This document shows positions 34,973 to 43,961 of a DNA stretch of 64,000 bases, piece after piece (positions within the stretch are counted from its first letter, which is position 1; each line of letters begins with the position of its first letter). The notes beneath the pieces are model-generated. The model was not told the origin of the DNA. It saw nothing but the letters and a program-made list of their open reading frames with translations, and searched no databases. The stretch covers positions 101,144 through 165,143 of the forward strand of contig JAZUPB010000041.1 of NCBI GenBank assembly GCA_045604965.1. Reading direction: 5' to 3'. The position numbers and the translations under genes are program-made. This DNA comes from JAISGQ01 sp045604965 (GTDB lineage Bacteria > Bacillota > Clostridia > Oscillospirales > Acutalibacteraceae).

Positions 34973-37180
34973 TTATCGGCTTATTGAAATAATACCTTTA
35001 ATATTAGCGAGTTTCTTGCAAATCTGTTCAAGATGCTCCTTGCCTGTTACGACTATGGTTATAGTAATAACAGCTTCACCGTTCTTTGTCTGTCTTGAAT
35101 TAAGCATATTTATAGGAACGTGCATATTGGAAAGCAGAACTGTGACATCTGCAAGAAGTCCTTTTCTGTCGTGACATTCGATATGAAGTGTTGACTTGAA
35201 TTCCTTTACCGTGATCTGGTCTGACCACATAGCCTTTACCCAGCGTTCCGGTTCTTCGCAATTTTCAACGTCTTCCGGTACATTGGAACATGTTCTCTTG
35301 TGTATTGACACTCCGTAACCTCTGGTAATAAAACCGATAATTTCATCGCCGGGCATAGGTCCGCAGCATTTGGACATCTTTATCAGGCAGTTATCAACAC
35401 CTTCGATATACACGCCGTCTGCTGCACCGCGCTTGACCGGCTGCTTTGTTACCATTTCTTCCGGCGAGACGCTTTCAACGCTCTTCATCAGCTTCTGATA
35501 ATCATCTCTGATTCGCTGCATAAGCTTGGAAAGCACTATACCGCCATATCCTATTGCAGCAAAGAAATCGTCTACCGTTTCAAGTCTTGCACGTACTGCC
35601 AGATCCTCGAGGAATCCCTGCATTTTGTCTTCAGGCAAACGTATTCCGTTGCGCTTGAATTCACGCTCTACAATCTCTCTGCCCTCTTCGATATTTTCGT
35701 CTCTGCGTTCATTTTTAAACCACGTACGTATCTTTGTTCGCGCTTCACCGGTACGTACAATATTAAGCCAGTCGCGGTTCGGACCGTGATTCGGATCCTT
35801 CGCAGTAATGACCTCCACCATATCGCCGTCGTGTATTACAGAATTTATAGGAACGATTCTGCCGTTTATCTTTGCTCCTATCATTCTGTGTCCTACCGCA
35901 CTGTGTATTGCATACGCAAAGTCTATGCAGGTAGCACCCCTCGGAAGAGCCTTGGTGTCTCCTTTAGGTGTGAGAACATAGACCTCATCGGTCTGCGGGA
36001 TAACAATCGGTTCGCTGCTGTCCTCAAGCTGATTCTCGATCTGACGGCGTATCCAGCCTACATATTCGTCAAGAGAATCAGAGCCCTTGAGTCCCTGCTT
36101 ATATTTCCAGTGTGCAGCTATACCGAACTCGGCTTTATAATGCATCTGCTGAGTTCTTATCTGCACCTCAAAAGGAATCGTTCTTCCGTTTTCGGTAAAC
36201 TGCTTGCCAAGTACGGTTGTGTGCAGCGACTGATAGCCGTTGGGTTTTGGCATAGTTATATAATCCTTGAAACGGTTTCTAACCATTATGAAGACATTAT
36301 GGATTATTCCAAGCGCTATATAGCATTCCTCTACCGTATCAACTATTACTCTGACCGCGTAAATATCAAATATTTCCGAGAAATCTTTTCCCTGTATATA
36401 CATTTTTCTGTATATACCGTTTACAGATTTGATTCTTCCGTAAACAACCACATTGGGAATTGACTGCTTTATTTTTTCCTCAAGCGTCTGCTCAAGATTA
36501 GCAAGGAACAGATCCCTGTCGGTAAGCTGACGTGAAAGCAATTCCGAAATAGACTGATATCCCACACTGTCAAGATATCTCAGAGAAGTGTCCTCAAGCT
36601 CTTCCTTTACTTTTCGCATACCCATTCTATGAGCAAGAGGCGCAAATACCTCCATTGTTTCCCTTGCAATATCACGCTGCTTCTGCGGAGGAAGCGCTCC
36701 CAGAGTTCGTATGTTATTGAGTCTGTCTGCAAGCTTGATGATAATCACTCGGATATCCTCGTTCATAGCAAACAGCATCTTTCTGAGGTTTTCCGCCTGT
36801 GTTTCCTCTCTTGACAGACCTTCTCTTGAACTGTGAGTTATCTTTTCAAGCTTTGTAACACCGTCAATGAGAACGGAAATACGCTTTCCGAATTTCTCAA
36901 TCACTTCTTCGAGTCGCACAGGAGTATCTTCTATTACATCGTGCAGAAGCGCAGCGACGATACACTCCGTATCCATACCCAGTTCAACAAGAATATATGC
37001 AACTGAGATCGGATGGACAATATACGGCTGTCCCGATTTTCTCACCTGTCCGGCGTGTGCTTCATTTGCAAAGAGATATGCCTGCTCAATGAGCTTTGCA
37101 TCGTATTCCTTTCCACTATTTGCAATCAGGTTTACAAGGTCGTCATAAGAATGGTACATTGAATTATGCTCTCCAGTCAT
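34973..37180 (-). CDS. relA: Bifunctional (p)ppGpp synthetase/hydrolase
   Basis: A 735-residue Rel enzyme for the stringent response. Domains in order: HD hydrolase (LLHDVIEDTPV near 78 and RLNNIRTLGALPPQK), synthetase (YGRIKSVNGIYRKM and FGIAAHWKYKQG), TGS (EVYVLTPKGDTKALPRGATC near 395), zinc-finger/CC region (GVDNCLIKMSKCCGPMPGD) and a C-terminal ACT domain (ADVTVLLSNMHVPINMLNSR). The active HD motif suggests it can also hydrolyse ppGpp. AAAGGAG lies 9 nt before the ATG. It sits between recJ and dtd. Confidence 0.96.
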   Translation of the reverse strand: MTGEHNSMYHSYDDLVNLIANSGKEYDAKLIEQAYLFANEAHAGQVRKSGQPYIVHPISVAYILVELGMDTECIVAALLHDVIEDTPVRLEEVIEKFGKRISVLIDGVTKLEKITHSSREGLSREETQAENLRKMLFAMNEDIRVIIIKLADRLNNIRTLGALPPQKQRDIARETMEVFAPLAHRMGMRKVKEELEDTSLRYLDSVGYQSISELLSRQLTDRDLFLANLEQTLEEKIKQSIPNVVVYGRIKSVNGIYRKMYIQGKDFSEIFDIYAVRVIVDTVEECYIALGIIHNVFIMVRNRFKDYITMPKPNGYQSLHTTVLGKQFTENGRTIPFEVQIRTQQMHYKAEFGIAAHWKYKQGLKGSDSLDEYVGWIRRQIENQLEDSSEPIVIPQTDEVYVLTPKGDTKALPRGATCIDFAYAIHSAVGHRMIGAKINGRIVPINSVIHDGDMVEVITAKDPNHGPNRDWLNIVRTGEARTKIRTWFKNERRDENIEEGREIVEREFKRNGIRLPEDKMQGFLEDLAVRARLETVDDFFAAIGYGGIVLSKLMQRIRDDYQKLMKSVESVSPEEMVTKQPVKRGAADGVYIEGVDNCLIKMSKCCGPMPGDEIIGFITRGYGVSIHKRTCSNVPEDVENCEEPERWVKAMWSDQITVKEFKSTLHIECHDRKGLLADVTVLLSNMHVPINMLNSRQTKNGEAVITITIVVTGKEHLEQICKKLANIKGIISISR

Positions 37181-37206
37181 TGGCAGACACTCCTTTCAGT
37201 TATTTA

Positions 37207-39252
37207 TTACATATTATGTAAACGTCTCATAGTATTGCAGTCTTCCAGGTCAACTTTGCCCGAAACCTGCGACAGTGTAATTCTGGTCTTTGTTCCGCTT
37301 CCTGCAGTGGTGATAAGTCCTGTTTCATTGAGGACATCAACTGCACACAGCATACGCCCATAGTTTTCTATTCCCTGCTTTGACAATAAAGCAAACATTA
37401 CCTCTAAATCTCCGCCAAAGCCGTTTCGTTCTCTGAGGAATCTGTAGAGCAGCTCCATATCCTTTCTGTTCGGCAGAAGTCTTTCAACTTTTTCCTGTGT
37501 CAGATTTTTACCTTTCACAAATTCTTCGTGAAGTCTTTCATCTGATATTGTCTGCTCTCTGTTTACTTCGGAGGGCTTTATTGCAACCGCAACAGCGCTC
37601 AAACTCTGGCGATTTCTGTATTCGTTAAGCGAGAGTTTAACCGCAATATCTACAACATCTCCCCTTCTGTACGGGAAAAAGGCATCCTGTACAGAAAACA
37701 GCATCACTTCTGCTGTGCCTGCATCATTGCCTACTATAAGCTTCTGATGGGATCCGTTTTTTAAATGTGTAATATCCCTGATGACACAACCCATAATTCC
37801 GACAACCGGTGTGGGGTTTCCCTCTCCAAAGGGTTCAAGCATTTGTGCTGCATCAACCAGTCCAAGATTCAGGTGCTTTGCCTGAAGCTCACAGTCAATG
37901 CGAAGCTTAGGTACAGGCATAGACTCAAACCTGTCGGCGTACTCATTTATTGCTTTTTTGAACGCAGGTATATTTTCTGTCTTTATTGTCAATCCGGCCG
38001 CCAGCTCGTGTCCTCCGTAAATTTCAAGAAGATCTGAGCAGTGCCTTAACGCCTCATAAAGTGAAAATCCCGGCAGACTGCGTCCCGATGCGTGAGCAAT
38101 ATCTCCGTCTTTGCTTATTATTATGCACGGTTTTCCATATCCTTCACACATTCTCGATGCATATATGCCTATAATTCCCACGTTCCAGCCTTCTCCGTCA
38201 ATGACAAGTACCTTGTCCGAGAGAAGATTGGGATTTTCACCAAGCATTTTTGCTGTTTCTGATGCCATCTGAATTTCACAGTTCTGACGGTGGTTATTAT
38301 CATCACACAGCGCTTTTGCATAATCGTCTGCTTCTTCCGGGTCCTCGCTGAGAAGAAGATGCAGTGCTCTGTCCGCAAGGCCCATACGTCCTGCTGCATT
38401 TATCCTTGGTGCTAGAGTATATGCGATATCTGCAGCTTTGAGCTCTTTTTCACCCATTCCTGCAGCATTTATCAGAGAATCGATTCCTATTCGTTCTCTG
38501 GAATTGATAGCTTCCAAACCAAGCTTTACAATAAGTCTGTTCTCATCAACAAGCGGCATAACATCCGCTACTGTACCCATTGCGGCAAGATCTGCGAAAT
38601 TTTCCGCAACTATCATCCAATCTCCGCACAGTGCGCAAAGAAGTTTGAATACTACTCCCGCACCGCAAAAATATTTAAATGCACTGTTGTCATCGTGTCT
38701 GTGAGGATTTACCACCGCCACAGCTTCCGGCAGTGTATCTCCCGGCTGATGATGGTCTGTTATGACCATATCTATTCCCAACGATGCAGCATACTCAGCT
38801 TCCTCAATTGCATTAACACCGTTGTCAACGGTAATTATCAGTGTCGCACCCTGTTCCGCAATATAATCAATAGAGCTTTTTCTTATTCCGTACCCGTCTT
38901 TTACTCTGTCCGGAATAATCGCAAATGCATTTCCTCCATTCATTTCAATAAAAGAAAAAAGCATTGCTGTTGATGTTATTCCATCCACGTCATAGTCGCC
39001 GAAAACTGCAATCTTTTCAAAAGATTCCAGTGCTCTTTCAATACGCGCGACTGCCTTGTCCATATCCTTTATTTCAAAAGGGTCACGAAAAGAAGGTTCA
39101 TTCATTCCAAGCATCATTTCAATCTGCTCGTCAGATAAAAAACCTCTCGTAGCAAGCAAATGTGCCGTATAACCCGGTATATCAAATTTTTCTGCGATTT
39201 CACGCGATTTTTCCTTGTTTGCACCGACACATTCCCACACCTTATGAGCCAT
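37207..39252 (-). CDS. recJ: Single-strand DNA exonuclease RecJ
   Basis: A 681-residue DHH-family 5'-3' exonuclease for repair and recombination. Motifs: AVFGDYDVDGITSTAML, ITVDNGVNAIEEAEYA, VITDHHQPGDTLPEAVAV and the DHHA1 part GGHELAAGLTI. An OB domain follows (VVGIMGCVIRDITHLKNGS), then an extra C-terminal helical part (residues 570-681) common in Firmicutes RecJ. It is the first gene of the recJ-relA-dtd-MBL-hemZ-kinase unit, 27 nt upstream of relA. Confidence 0.94.
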   Translation of the reverse strand: MAHKVWECVGANKEKSREIAEKFDIPGYTAHLLATRGFLSDEQIEMMLGMNEPSFRDPFEIKDMDKAVARIERALESFEKIAVFGDYDVDGITSTAMLFSFIEMNGGNAFAIIPDRVKDGYGIRKSSIDYIAEQGATLIITVDNGVNAIEEAEYAASLGIDMVITDHHQPGDTLPEAVAVVNPHRHDDNSAFKYFCGAGVVFKLLCALCGDWMIVAENFADLAAMGTVADVMPLVDENRLIVKLGLEAINSRERIGIDSLINAAGMGEKELKAADIAYTLAPRINAAGRMGLADRALHLLLSEDPEEADDYAKALCDDNNHRQNCEIQMASETAKMLGENPNLLSDKVLVIDGEGWNVGIIGIYASRMCEGYGKPCIIISKDGDIAHASGRSLPGFSLYEALRHCSDLLEIYGGHELAAGLTIKTENIPAFKKAINEYADRFESMPVPKLRIDCELQAKHLNLGLVDAAQMLEPFGEGNPTPVVGIMGCVIRDITHLKNGSHQKLIVGNDAGTAEVMLFSVQDAFFPYRRGDVVDIAVKLSLNEYRNRQSLSAVAVAIKPSEVNREQTISDERLHEEFVKGKNLTQEKVERLLPNRKDMELLYRFLRERNGFGGDLEVMFALLSKQGIENYGRMLCAVDVLNETGLITTAGSGTKTRITLSQVSGKVDLEDCNTMRRLHNM

Positions 39253-39280
39253 ACCCTTCTCCCCCTTTCTTATTCTTTAC

Positions 39281-39308
39281 ATTATATCATATTTGCCTGT
39301 ATATGCAA
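39281..39308 (-). promoter_or_regulatory. Sigma-A promoter of the recJ-relA operon
   Basis: On the minus strand TTGCAT (39,303-39,308) and TATAAT (39,281-39,286) are 16 nt apart, 29 nt before the recJ start codon. Confidence 0.72.
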
Positions 39309-39341
39309 GAAAAAAAGGTTTATTCCTTATTTTTTACAGCA

Positions 39342-39377
39342 AAAAGAAAAAGTCGTCACCTGACGACTTTTTCTTTT
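39342..39377 (-). terminator. Intrinsic terminator after the SDR gene
   Basis: AAAGAAAAAGTCGTCA and TGACGACTTTTTCTTT form a perfect 16-bp stem with a 2-nt centre. It separates the SDR/alcohol dehydrogenase unit from the recJ promoter. Confidence 0.85.
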
Positions 39378-39429
39378 AAAGGGAATGTAAAGGAAAACTT
39401 TACGCGTAATCAATTTTATGCACAGTCAT

Positions 39430-40446
39430 TTATCGTTTTACTTCATTCTTTGCTTTTTCCAGTGCTTCGATAACACGATCGCACCAAGCATCAAATTCTG
39501 CATCCTCATTTTGGCATTCCTTATGTTCCAGAATGTATCTGACTGTATTTCTGATACCGGTATCGCATCTTGTTGTTGCAACAAAATCCGGCACAGCTCT
39601 TTTCAGTTTTGAATTGTCAAACACAACCGAGTTCGCTTTATCTCCTATGAGACTTCCTTCAAAATCGTAATCACTTGCATCAACAAGGAATTGTGAAGGA
39701 ACATAATAGGGTTTAAGCTCTACGCCCAGTGAATCTGCAATGATGGAATATATCTGATTCCAGGTAAGGCCCTCATCCGAAGTAATATGGAATGTCTCAC
39801 CTATTGCGTGAATATTGCCCATAAGACCGACAAAGCCTTTTGCAAAATCGCTGTTATGAGTCATTGTCCAGAGTGATGTTCCGTCTCCGTGAATAATAAC
39901 AGCCTTGCCCTCAAGCATTCTTTTTATAACCTGCCAGCTTCCTTTATTGCCGTGAACGCCAAGCGGAACTGAGCGCTCATCATATGTGTGGCTCGGTCTT
40001 ATGATTGTAATTGGGAATCCATTTTCTCTGTACATTTTCATAAGGAATTCTTCGCAGGCAATTTTGTTCCTGGAGTATTCCCAATAAGGATTTGAAAGAG
40101 GTGTTCCTTCAGTGATCTTATAGTCTGAGAGAGGTTTCTGATATGCAGATGCAGAGCTGATGTACATATACTGCTTTGTCTTTCCTGCAAAAAGTCTGTA
40201 ATCTCTCTCAACCTGCGAAGGAACAAAACCAATAAATTCGCATACAACATCAAAAGACATATCTTTTAATTTCGCAGCTGTTTCCTCTTCATTATTGATG
40301 TCTGCTTCAATCACCTTGACACCTTCAGGAAGTTCTGAGCTTCTGTTTCCTCTGTTAAGCAGATATATATCCCAGTCTTTTTCTGCGATTCTGCGGGTTA
40401 TTGCCATGCTTATGGTTCCGGTTCCGCCAATCATCAAAACCTTCAT
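39430..40446 (-). CDS. NAD-dependent epimerase/dehydratase-like SDR
   Basis: A 338-residue extended/atypical SDR: Rossmann motif VLMIGGTGTISMAITRRIAE, YMYISSASAYQKPLS, and YWEYSRNKIACEEFL (Tyr-x3-Lys). It resembles CSP41-like and isoflavone-reductase-like SDRs often found in Firmicutes; the reaction is unknown. It lies 12 nt downstream of the iron alcohol dehydrogenase gene, so both are probably co-expressed. Confidence 0.8.
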   Translation of the reverse strand: MKVLMIGGTGTISMAITRRIAEKDWDIYLLNRGNRSSELPEGVKVIEADINNEEETAAKLKDMSFDVVCEFIGFVPSQVERDYRLFAGKTKQYMYISSASAYQKPLSDYKITEGTPLSNPYWEYSRNKIACEEFLMKMYRENGFPITIIRPSHTYDERSVPLGVHGNKGSWQVIKRMLEGKAVIIHGDGTSLWTMTHNSDFAKGFVGLMGNIHAIGETFHITSDEGLTWNQIYSIIADSLGVELKPYYVPSQFLVDASDYDFEGSLIGDKANSVVFDNSKLKRAVPDFVATTRCDTGIRNTVRYILEHKECQNEDAEFDAWCDRVIEALEKAKNEVKR

Positions 40447-40458
40447 CAGAATTCCTCC

Positions 40459-41640
40459 TTACAGTTTTGCCTTTGCCGCGATAGTATATATCTGAGCAAC
40501 ATCATTTGATGTGAGCTCTACAAATCCGCCTGTTTTTCCGTTACCAAGACCAAACTTTTCAACCAAAACAGGTATATCTTCTTCCTTGGCTCCAAGCTCA
40601 TCAAAATTAATAGGCATACCTATTCCGTTGAGGAATTTCCTGAACGCTGCAATTCCCTCAAGGGCTGTTGCTTCAGGATTTTCAAAATTCATCTGGCATC
40701 CCCAGATACGAACAGCCATCTGCGCAAAACGCATCACATCGTGCTTATACACAAATTCCATCCAGGCAGGCATAATTACTGCAAGACCTGCGCCGTGTGC
40801 GCAGTCATAAAGACCTGAAAGCTCGTGCTCTATGCCGTGACTGTTCCAGTCCTGGCTTCTGCCAACACCGATAATATCGTTGTGCGCAACTGTACCTGCC
40901 CACATAATATTTGCTCGTGCTTCGTAATTATTGGGATCCTCGATTACTCTCGGGGTCTCCTTGATCATTGTGAGCAAGATTGCCTCACAAAGTCTGTCTG
41001 TTACTTCTACTTCCTTGGTATTTGTAAAATATCTCTCAAAAACGTGAGCCATTATATCTGTTGCACCGCAGGCAGTCTGATATGCAGGCAGAGTCTGGGT
41101 AAGTTCAGGATTGAGAATTGAAAAACGAGGTCTCAGCAGGTCAGAGCCTGTATCACGCTTGAGCATACCTTCTTCCTTTGTGACAACCGATGCTCCGGAG
41201 CCCTCACTGCCTGCCGCTGCAATGGTAAGAACAGTACCTATGGGCAAAGCCTTTTCTACAGGTTTGCCGGTTCCGTAAAAATCCCAGAAGTCGCCGTCAT
41301 AGAGTACACCGAGAGCTATTGCCTTGGAAGAGTCGATACAGGAACCACCGCCTACAGAAAGAATAAAATCAACATTCTCTTTTCTGCAAAGCTCTATTCC
41401 CTTGTAAATCAGTGTATCGCGGGGATTGGGCTGTACGCCGCCCAGCTCTGCATATTCAACGCCGTTTGTATCAAGAGATTTTTTTACTCTGTCAATCAAG
41501 CCTGATTTTACTGCAGAACCTGAACCGTAATGGATAAGAACCTTGCTTCCGCCGTACTTTTTGACATACTTTCCGCAATCATTTTCTGTTCCTTTTCCAA
41601 AAACAAACTCTGTGGGACTGTAAAAATTGAAATTATCCAT
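40459..41640 (-). CDS. Iron-containing alcohol dehydrogenase (butanol dehydrogenase-like)
   Basis: A 393-residue group III Fe-ADH: N-terminal NFYSPTEFVFGKGTENDCGK, NAD-binding SVGGGSCIDSSKAIALG, and the metal-binding histidines in DWNSHGIEHELSGLYDCAHG. It resembles BdhA/YqdH butanol dehydrogenases that reduce aldehydes with NAD(P)H. AAAGGAAAAGG lies before the ATG. The associated downstream gene is an SDR; the physiological substrate is unknown. Confidence 0.92.
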   Translation of the reverse strand: MDNFNFYSPTEFVFGKGTENDCGKYVKKYGGSKVLIHYGSGSAVKSGLIDRVKKSLDTNGVEYAELGGVQPNPRDTLIYKGIELCRKENVDFILSVGGGSCIDSSKAIALGVLYDGDFWDFYGTGKPVEKALPIGTVLTIAAAGSEGSGASVVTKEEGMLKRDTGSDLLRPRFSILNPELTQTLPAYQTACGATDIMAHVFERYFTNTKEVEVTDRLCEAILLTMIKETPRVIEDPNNYEARANIMWAGTVAHNDIIGVGRSQDWNSHGIEHELSGLYDCAHGAGLAVIMPAWMEFVYKHDVMRFAQMAVRIWGCQMNFENPEATALEGIAAFRKFLNGIGMPINFDELGAKEEDIPVLVEKFGLGNGKTGGFVELTSNDVAQIYTIAAKAKL

Positions 41641-41667
41641 ACCTTTTCCTTTCCCTTCACTGCTTAT

Positions 41668-43032
41668 TCAGTTTTTCGCTGTCTCTAATTCAAATTCACT
41701 GTTGTTATTTCGCAAGTGTTTTCTCAGATATACTATGAACGCTGTAAGGTTCAGCGCCAATGCACCGATCCAGGCAACAACATCCGCACCTGCAGTAGCC
41801 ATAAATCCAAAAGTATCTATAAAAAATACTATCACGAGTATTCTCATTACCATCTCAACTACACCGGAGATCATAGGAATAAATGGATATCCCATTCCCT
41901 GACAGCCGCTTCTGAACACAAACAGCAAATCAACAAAAACAGCCATCACTCCGCAGAACGGAAGATATTCACATACAAGTGAGATTTGCTCTTCTCCGTT
42001 AAGCATAAGCATCGCAAGCTGTCTTGGCATAAATACCATAACAGAACCTAACGTCAGGTATGTTACCACCGCAATTCCAACACAAACTCTGAGACCTTCT
42101 TTTATTCTGTAGAACTTACGAGCACCAAAATTCTGGCTGGTAAAGGATGACATTGCAAATCCTGCCGTACATGCAGGCTGCGTTGAAATATTTATGAACT
42201 TGACACAAGCGGAATATGCCGACGTATATGCAACGCCAAGACCATTGATAAAGTACTGAACCACCATACAGCCTATTGCTGTGATCGAATTCATCAGTGC
42301 CATAGGCAATCCGTTTTTGAGCAGTGTGCCGTACATTCTCATATCGGTCGCATAATCTTTTTTTGAAAGCTGTATGAAGTCTATCTTTTTAAGCCTTGCA
42401 TAGCATATAAGCGCAGAAATCATCTGTGCGATTATGGTCGCAACTGCTGCGCCTCCTACTCCTGTTTTGAAAACAAAAATAAACACACAGTTGAGAATAA
42501 TATTGATTATTGATGAAACTATTATAGAAACAAACGGTGTTTTACTGTCTCCCAATGCTCTAAGTATTCCTGATGCTATGTTATATGCAATAGTTGTAAC
42601 AAGTCCGCCGAAAATTATGTATCCATATATCAGACTGTCATTCATTATTTTACTGTCTGTCTGAAGAAGCACAAGAACGGGCTTCATAAATACTACACTC
42701 AAAACCGTCAGCATCACTGAAACATATGCTGAAAGCTTAATCGCCGAAGCTATCGATTTACGAAGTTCGTCGTAGTCTTTTGCTCCGTAATTCTGAGCTA
42801 CGGAAACGCAGAATCCGTTTGCTATGCCCATCGAGAATCCAATAACAAGAAATGTAAGCGATGACATATTTCCCACCGCTGCAAGTGCATTGTCTCCGAG
42901 ACCTTTTCCTACTACTGCCGTATCTGCCAGGTTATATACCTGCTGCAGCATATTTGTAAGAAGCATAGGAAAAAAGAACTTTAATATTACAGGCAAAGCC
43001 TTACCATTGGTAAGATCATTTGTTTTGGCCAT
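41668..43032 (-). CDS. MATE family efflux transporter
   Basis: A 454-residue, 12-helix transporter of the DinF/NorM superfamily: LPVILKFFFPMLLTNMLQQV, NLADTAVVGKGLGDNALAAV and the matching second half. It exports cationic drugs or metabolites in exchange for Na+ or H+. I use the ATG at 43,030-43,032 (AAGGAG 8 nt upstream). It is divergent from an AraC regulator, which probably controls it. The alcohol dehydrogenase gene follows 27 nt downstream on the same strand. Confidence 0.93.
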   Translation of the reverse strand: MAKTNDLTNGKALPVILKFFFPMLLTNMLQQVYNLADTAVVGKGLGDNALAAVGNMSSLTFLVIGFSMGIANGFCVSVAQNYGAKDYDELRKSIASAIKLSAYVSVMLTVLSVVFMKPVLVLLQTDSKIMNDSLIYGYIIFGGLVTTIAYNIASGILRALGDSKTPFVSIIVSSIINIILNCVFIFVFKTGVGGAAVATIIAQMISALICYARLKKIDFIQLSKKDYATDMRMYGTLLKNGLPMALMNSITAIGCMVVQYFINGLGVAYTSAYSACVKFINISTQPACTAGFAMSSFTSQNFGARKFYRIKEGLRVCVGIAVVTYLTLGSVMVFMPRQLAMLMLNGEEQISLVCEYLPFCGVMAVFVDLLFVFRSGCQGMGYPFIPMISGVVEMVMRILVIVFFIDTFGFMATAGADVVAWIGALALNLTAFIVYLRKHLRNNNSEFELETAKN

Positions 43033-43090
43033 TAATCTGTCTCCTTGGTATCCCTTATTAAAATATATTATAATATTATCATATATTTTA

Positions 43091-43121
43091 TATATCAAAA
43101 ACATTGTTTTTATATCAAAAA
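43091..43121. repeat. Two TATATCAAAAA direct repeats between MATE and AraC genes
   Basis: TATATCAAAAA occurs at 43,091 and again at 43,111, exactly 20 bp apart, overlapping the AraC -35 region. The spacing of two helical turns is typical of AraC-type binding sites; this role is inferred. Confidence 0.5.
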
Positions 43122-43132
43122 TTCGATATAAT
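43104..43132 (+). promoter_or_regulatory. Promoter of the AraC regulator gene
   Basis: TTGTTT (43,104-43,109) and TATAAT (43,127-43,132) are 17 nt apart. Confidence 0.65.
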
Positions 43133-43165
43133 AAAAGTAACGAAATATGTTGGGCGGTGTCTTCC

Positions 43166-43912
43166 GTGAATACAAATCGCGATCTGAATTACAGACTGTT
43201 CATCCAAAAAAGCGATGGCTTTATGCGAACCTCTTTTCAAAGTGAGTTTTCACAATATATTGCCATACAAAACGGTGATATTGATTTTGTAAAGGAACAT
43301 TATGCCCTTGTAAGAAAAGATTTTTTCAAAGGGAAAGGCAACCTTTCCGATGACCCGTTAAGAAACGTTATGTATCATTTCGTGGTTGCTGTCGCTATAA
43401 TATCACGACTGTGCGTTGAAGGCGGTCTGCGTCACGATACTGCATACACATTAAGCGACATATATATTCAGCGTGCAGATAAATACACTAACGTCGATAA
43501 AATCATTGATCTTCTGGGCGAAATGCAGCTTGACTTTGCTGAGCGAATGAAAGCACTGAAAAAAGAAAACGTTATTTCTATCCACATTCGAAAGTGCATT
43601 GACTATATTTACGATCACCTTCACGAAAGCATAACAACAAACACCCTTGCTGAATATGTGGGACTTAACCCTTCCTATCTCTCCAAGCTTTTTTCAAAGG
43701 AAACAGGGCTCAGCATCAAGGAATTTATTACAAAATCAAAGATTACAACCGCTGAAAATATGCTTAAAAACTCAGACTTTTCTTATCTCGAAATATCTCT
43801 TTCTTTGGGTTTTTCATCTCAGAGCGCATTTATAAGCGTGTTTAAAAAACACACCGGAATGACACCTAAGGAATATCGTGCCAAAAATTATCTCAACAAT
43901 ATTTCCGTATAA
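43166..43912 (+). CDS. AraC-family transcriptional regulator
   Basis: A 248-residue protein with a C-terminal double helix-turn-helix (residues about 145-245): SITTNTLAEYVGLNPSYLSK then LFSKETGLSIKEFI, and DFSYLEISLSLGFSSQSAFI ending TGMTPKEYR, the AraC consensus. The N-terminal half (FSQYIAIQNGDIDFVKEHY) has no cupin signature and resembles the YSIRK/AraC clade. The start is probably the GTG at 43,166; longer frames run through the promoter. It likely regulates the divergent MATE gene. Confidence 0.88.
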   Translation: MNTNRDLNYRLFIQKSDGFMRTSFQSEFSQYIAIQNGDIDFVKEHYALVRKDFFKGKGNLSDDPLRNVMYHFVVAVAIISRLCVEGGLRHDTAYTLSDIYIQRADKYTNVDKIIDLLGEMQLDFAERMKALKKENVISIHIRKCIDYIYDHLHESITTNTLAEYVGLNPSYLSKLFSKETGLSIKEFITKSKITTAENMLKNSDFSYLEISLSLGFSSQSAFISVFKKHTGMTPKEYRAKNYLNNISV

Positions 43913-43923
43913 TTTAATCAATC

Positions 43924-43959
43924 AAAAATGGCAGCAGTGCAAAACTGCTGCCATTTTTT
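43924..43959. terminator. Bidirectional intrinsic terminator
   Basis: AAAAATGGCAGCAGT and ACTGCTGCCATTTTT form a 15-bp stem between the converging AraC and molybdenum hydroxylase genes. Confidence 0.9.
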
Positions 43960-43961
43960 GA

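Noticed and set aside
42824..43165. N-terminal extension of the AraC reading frame into the MATE gene
   Set aside because: It lies antisense to MATE coding sequence and through the AraC promoter; a GTG at 43,166 is the likely start.
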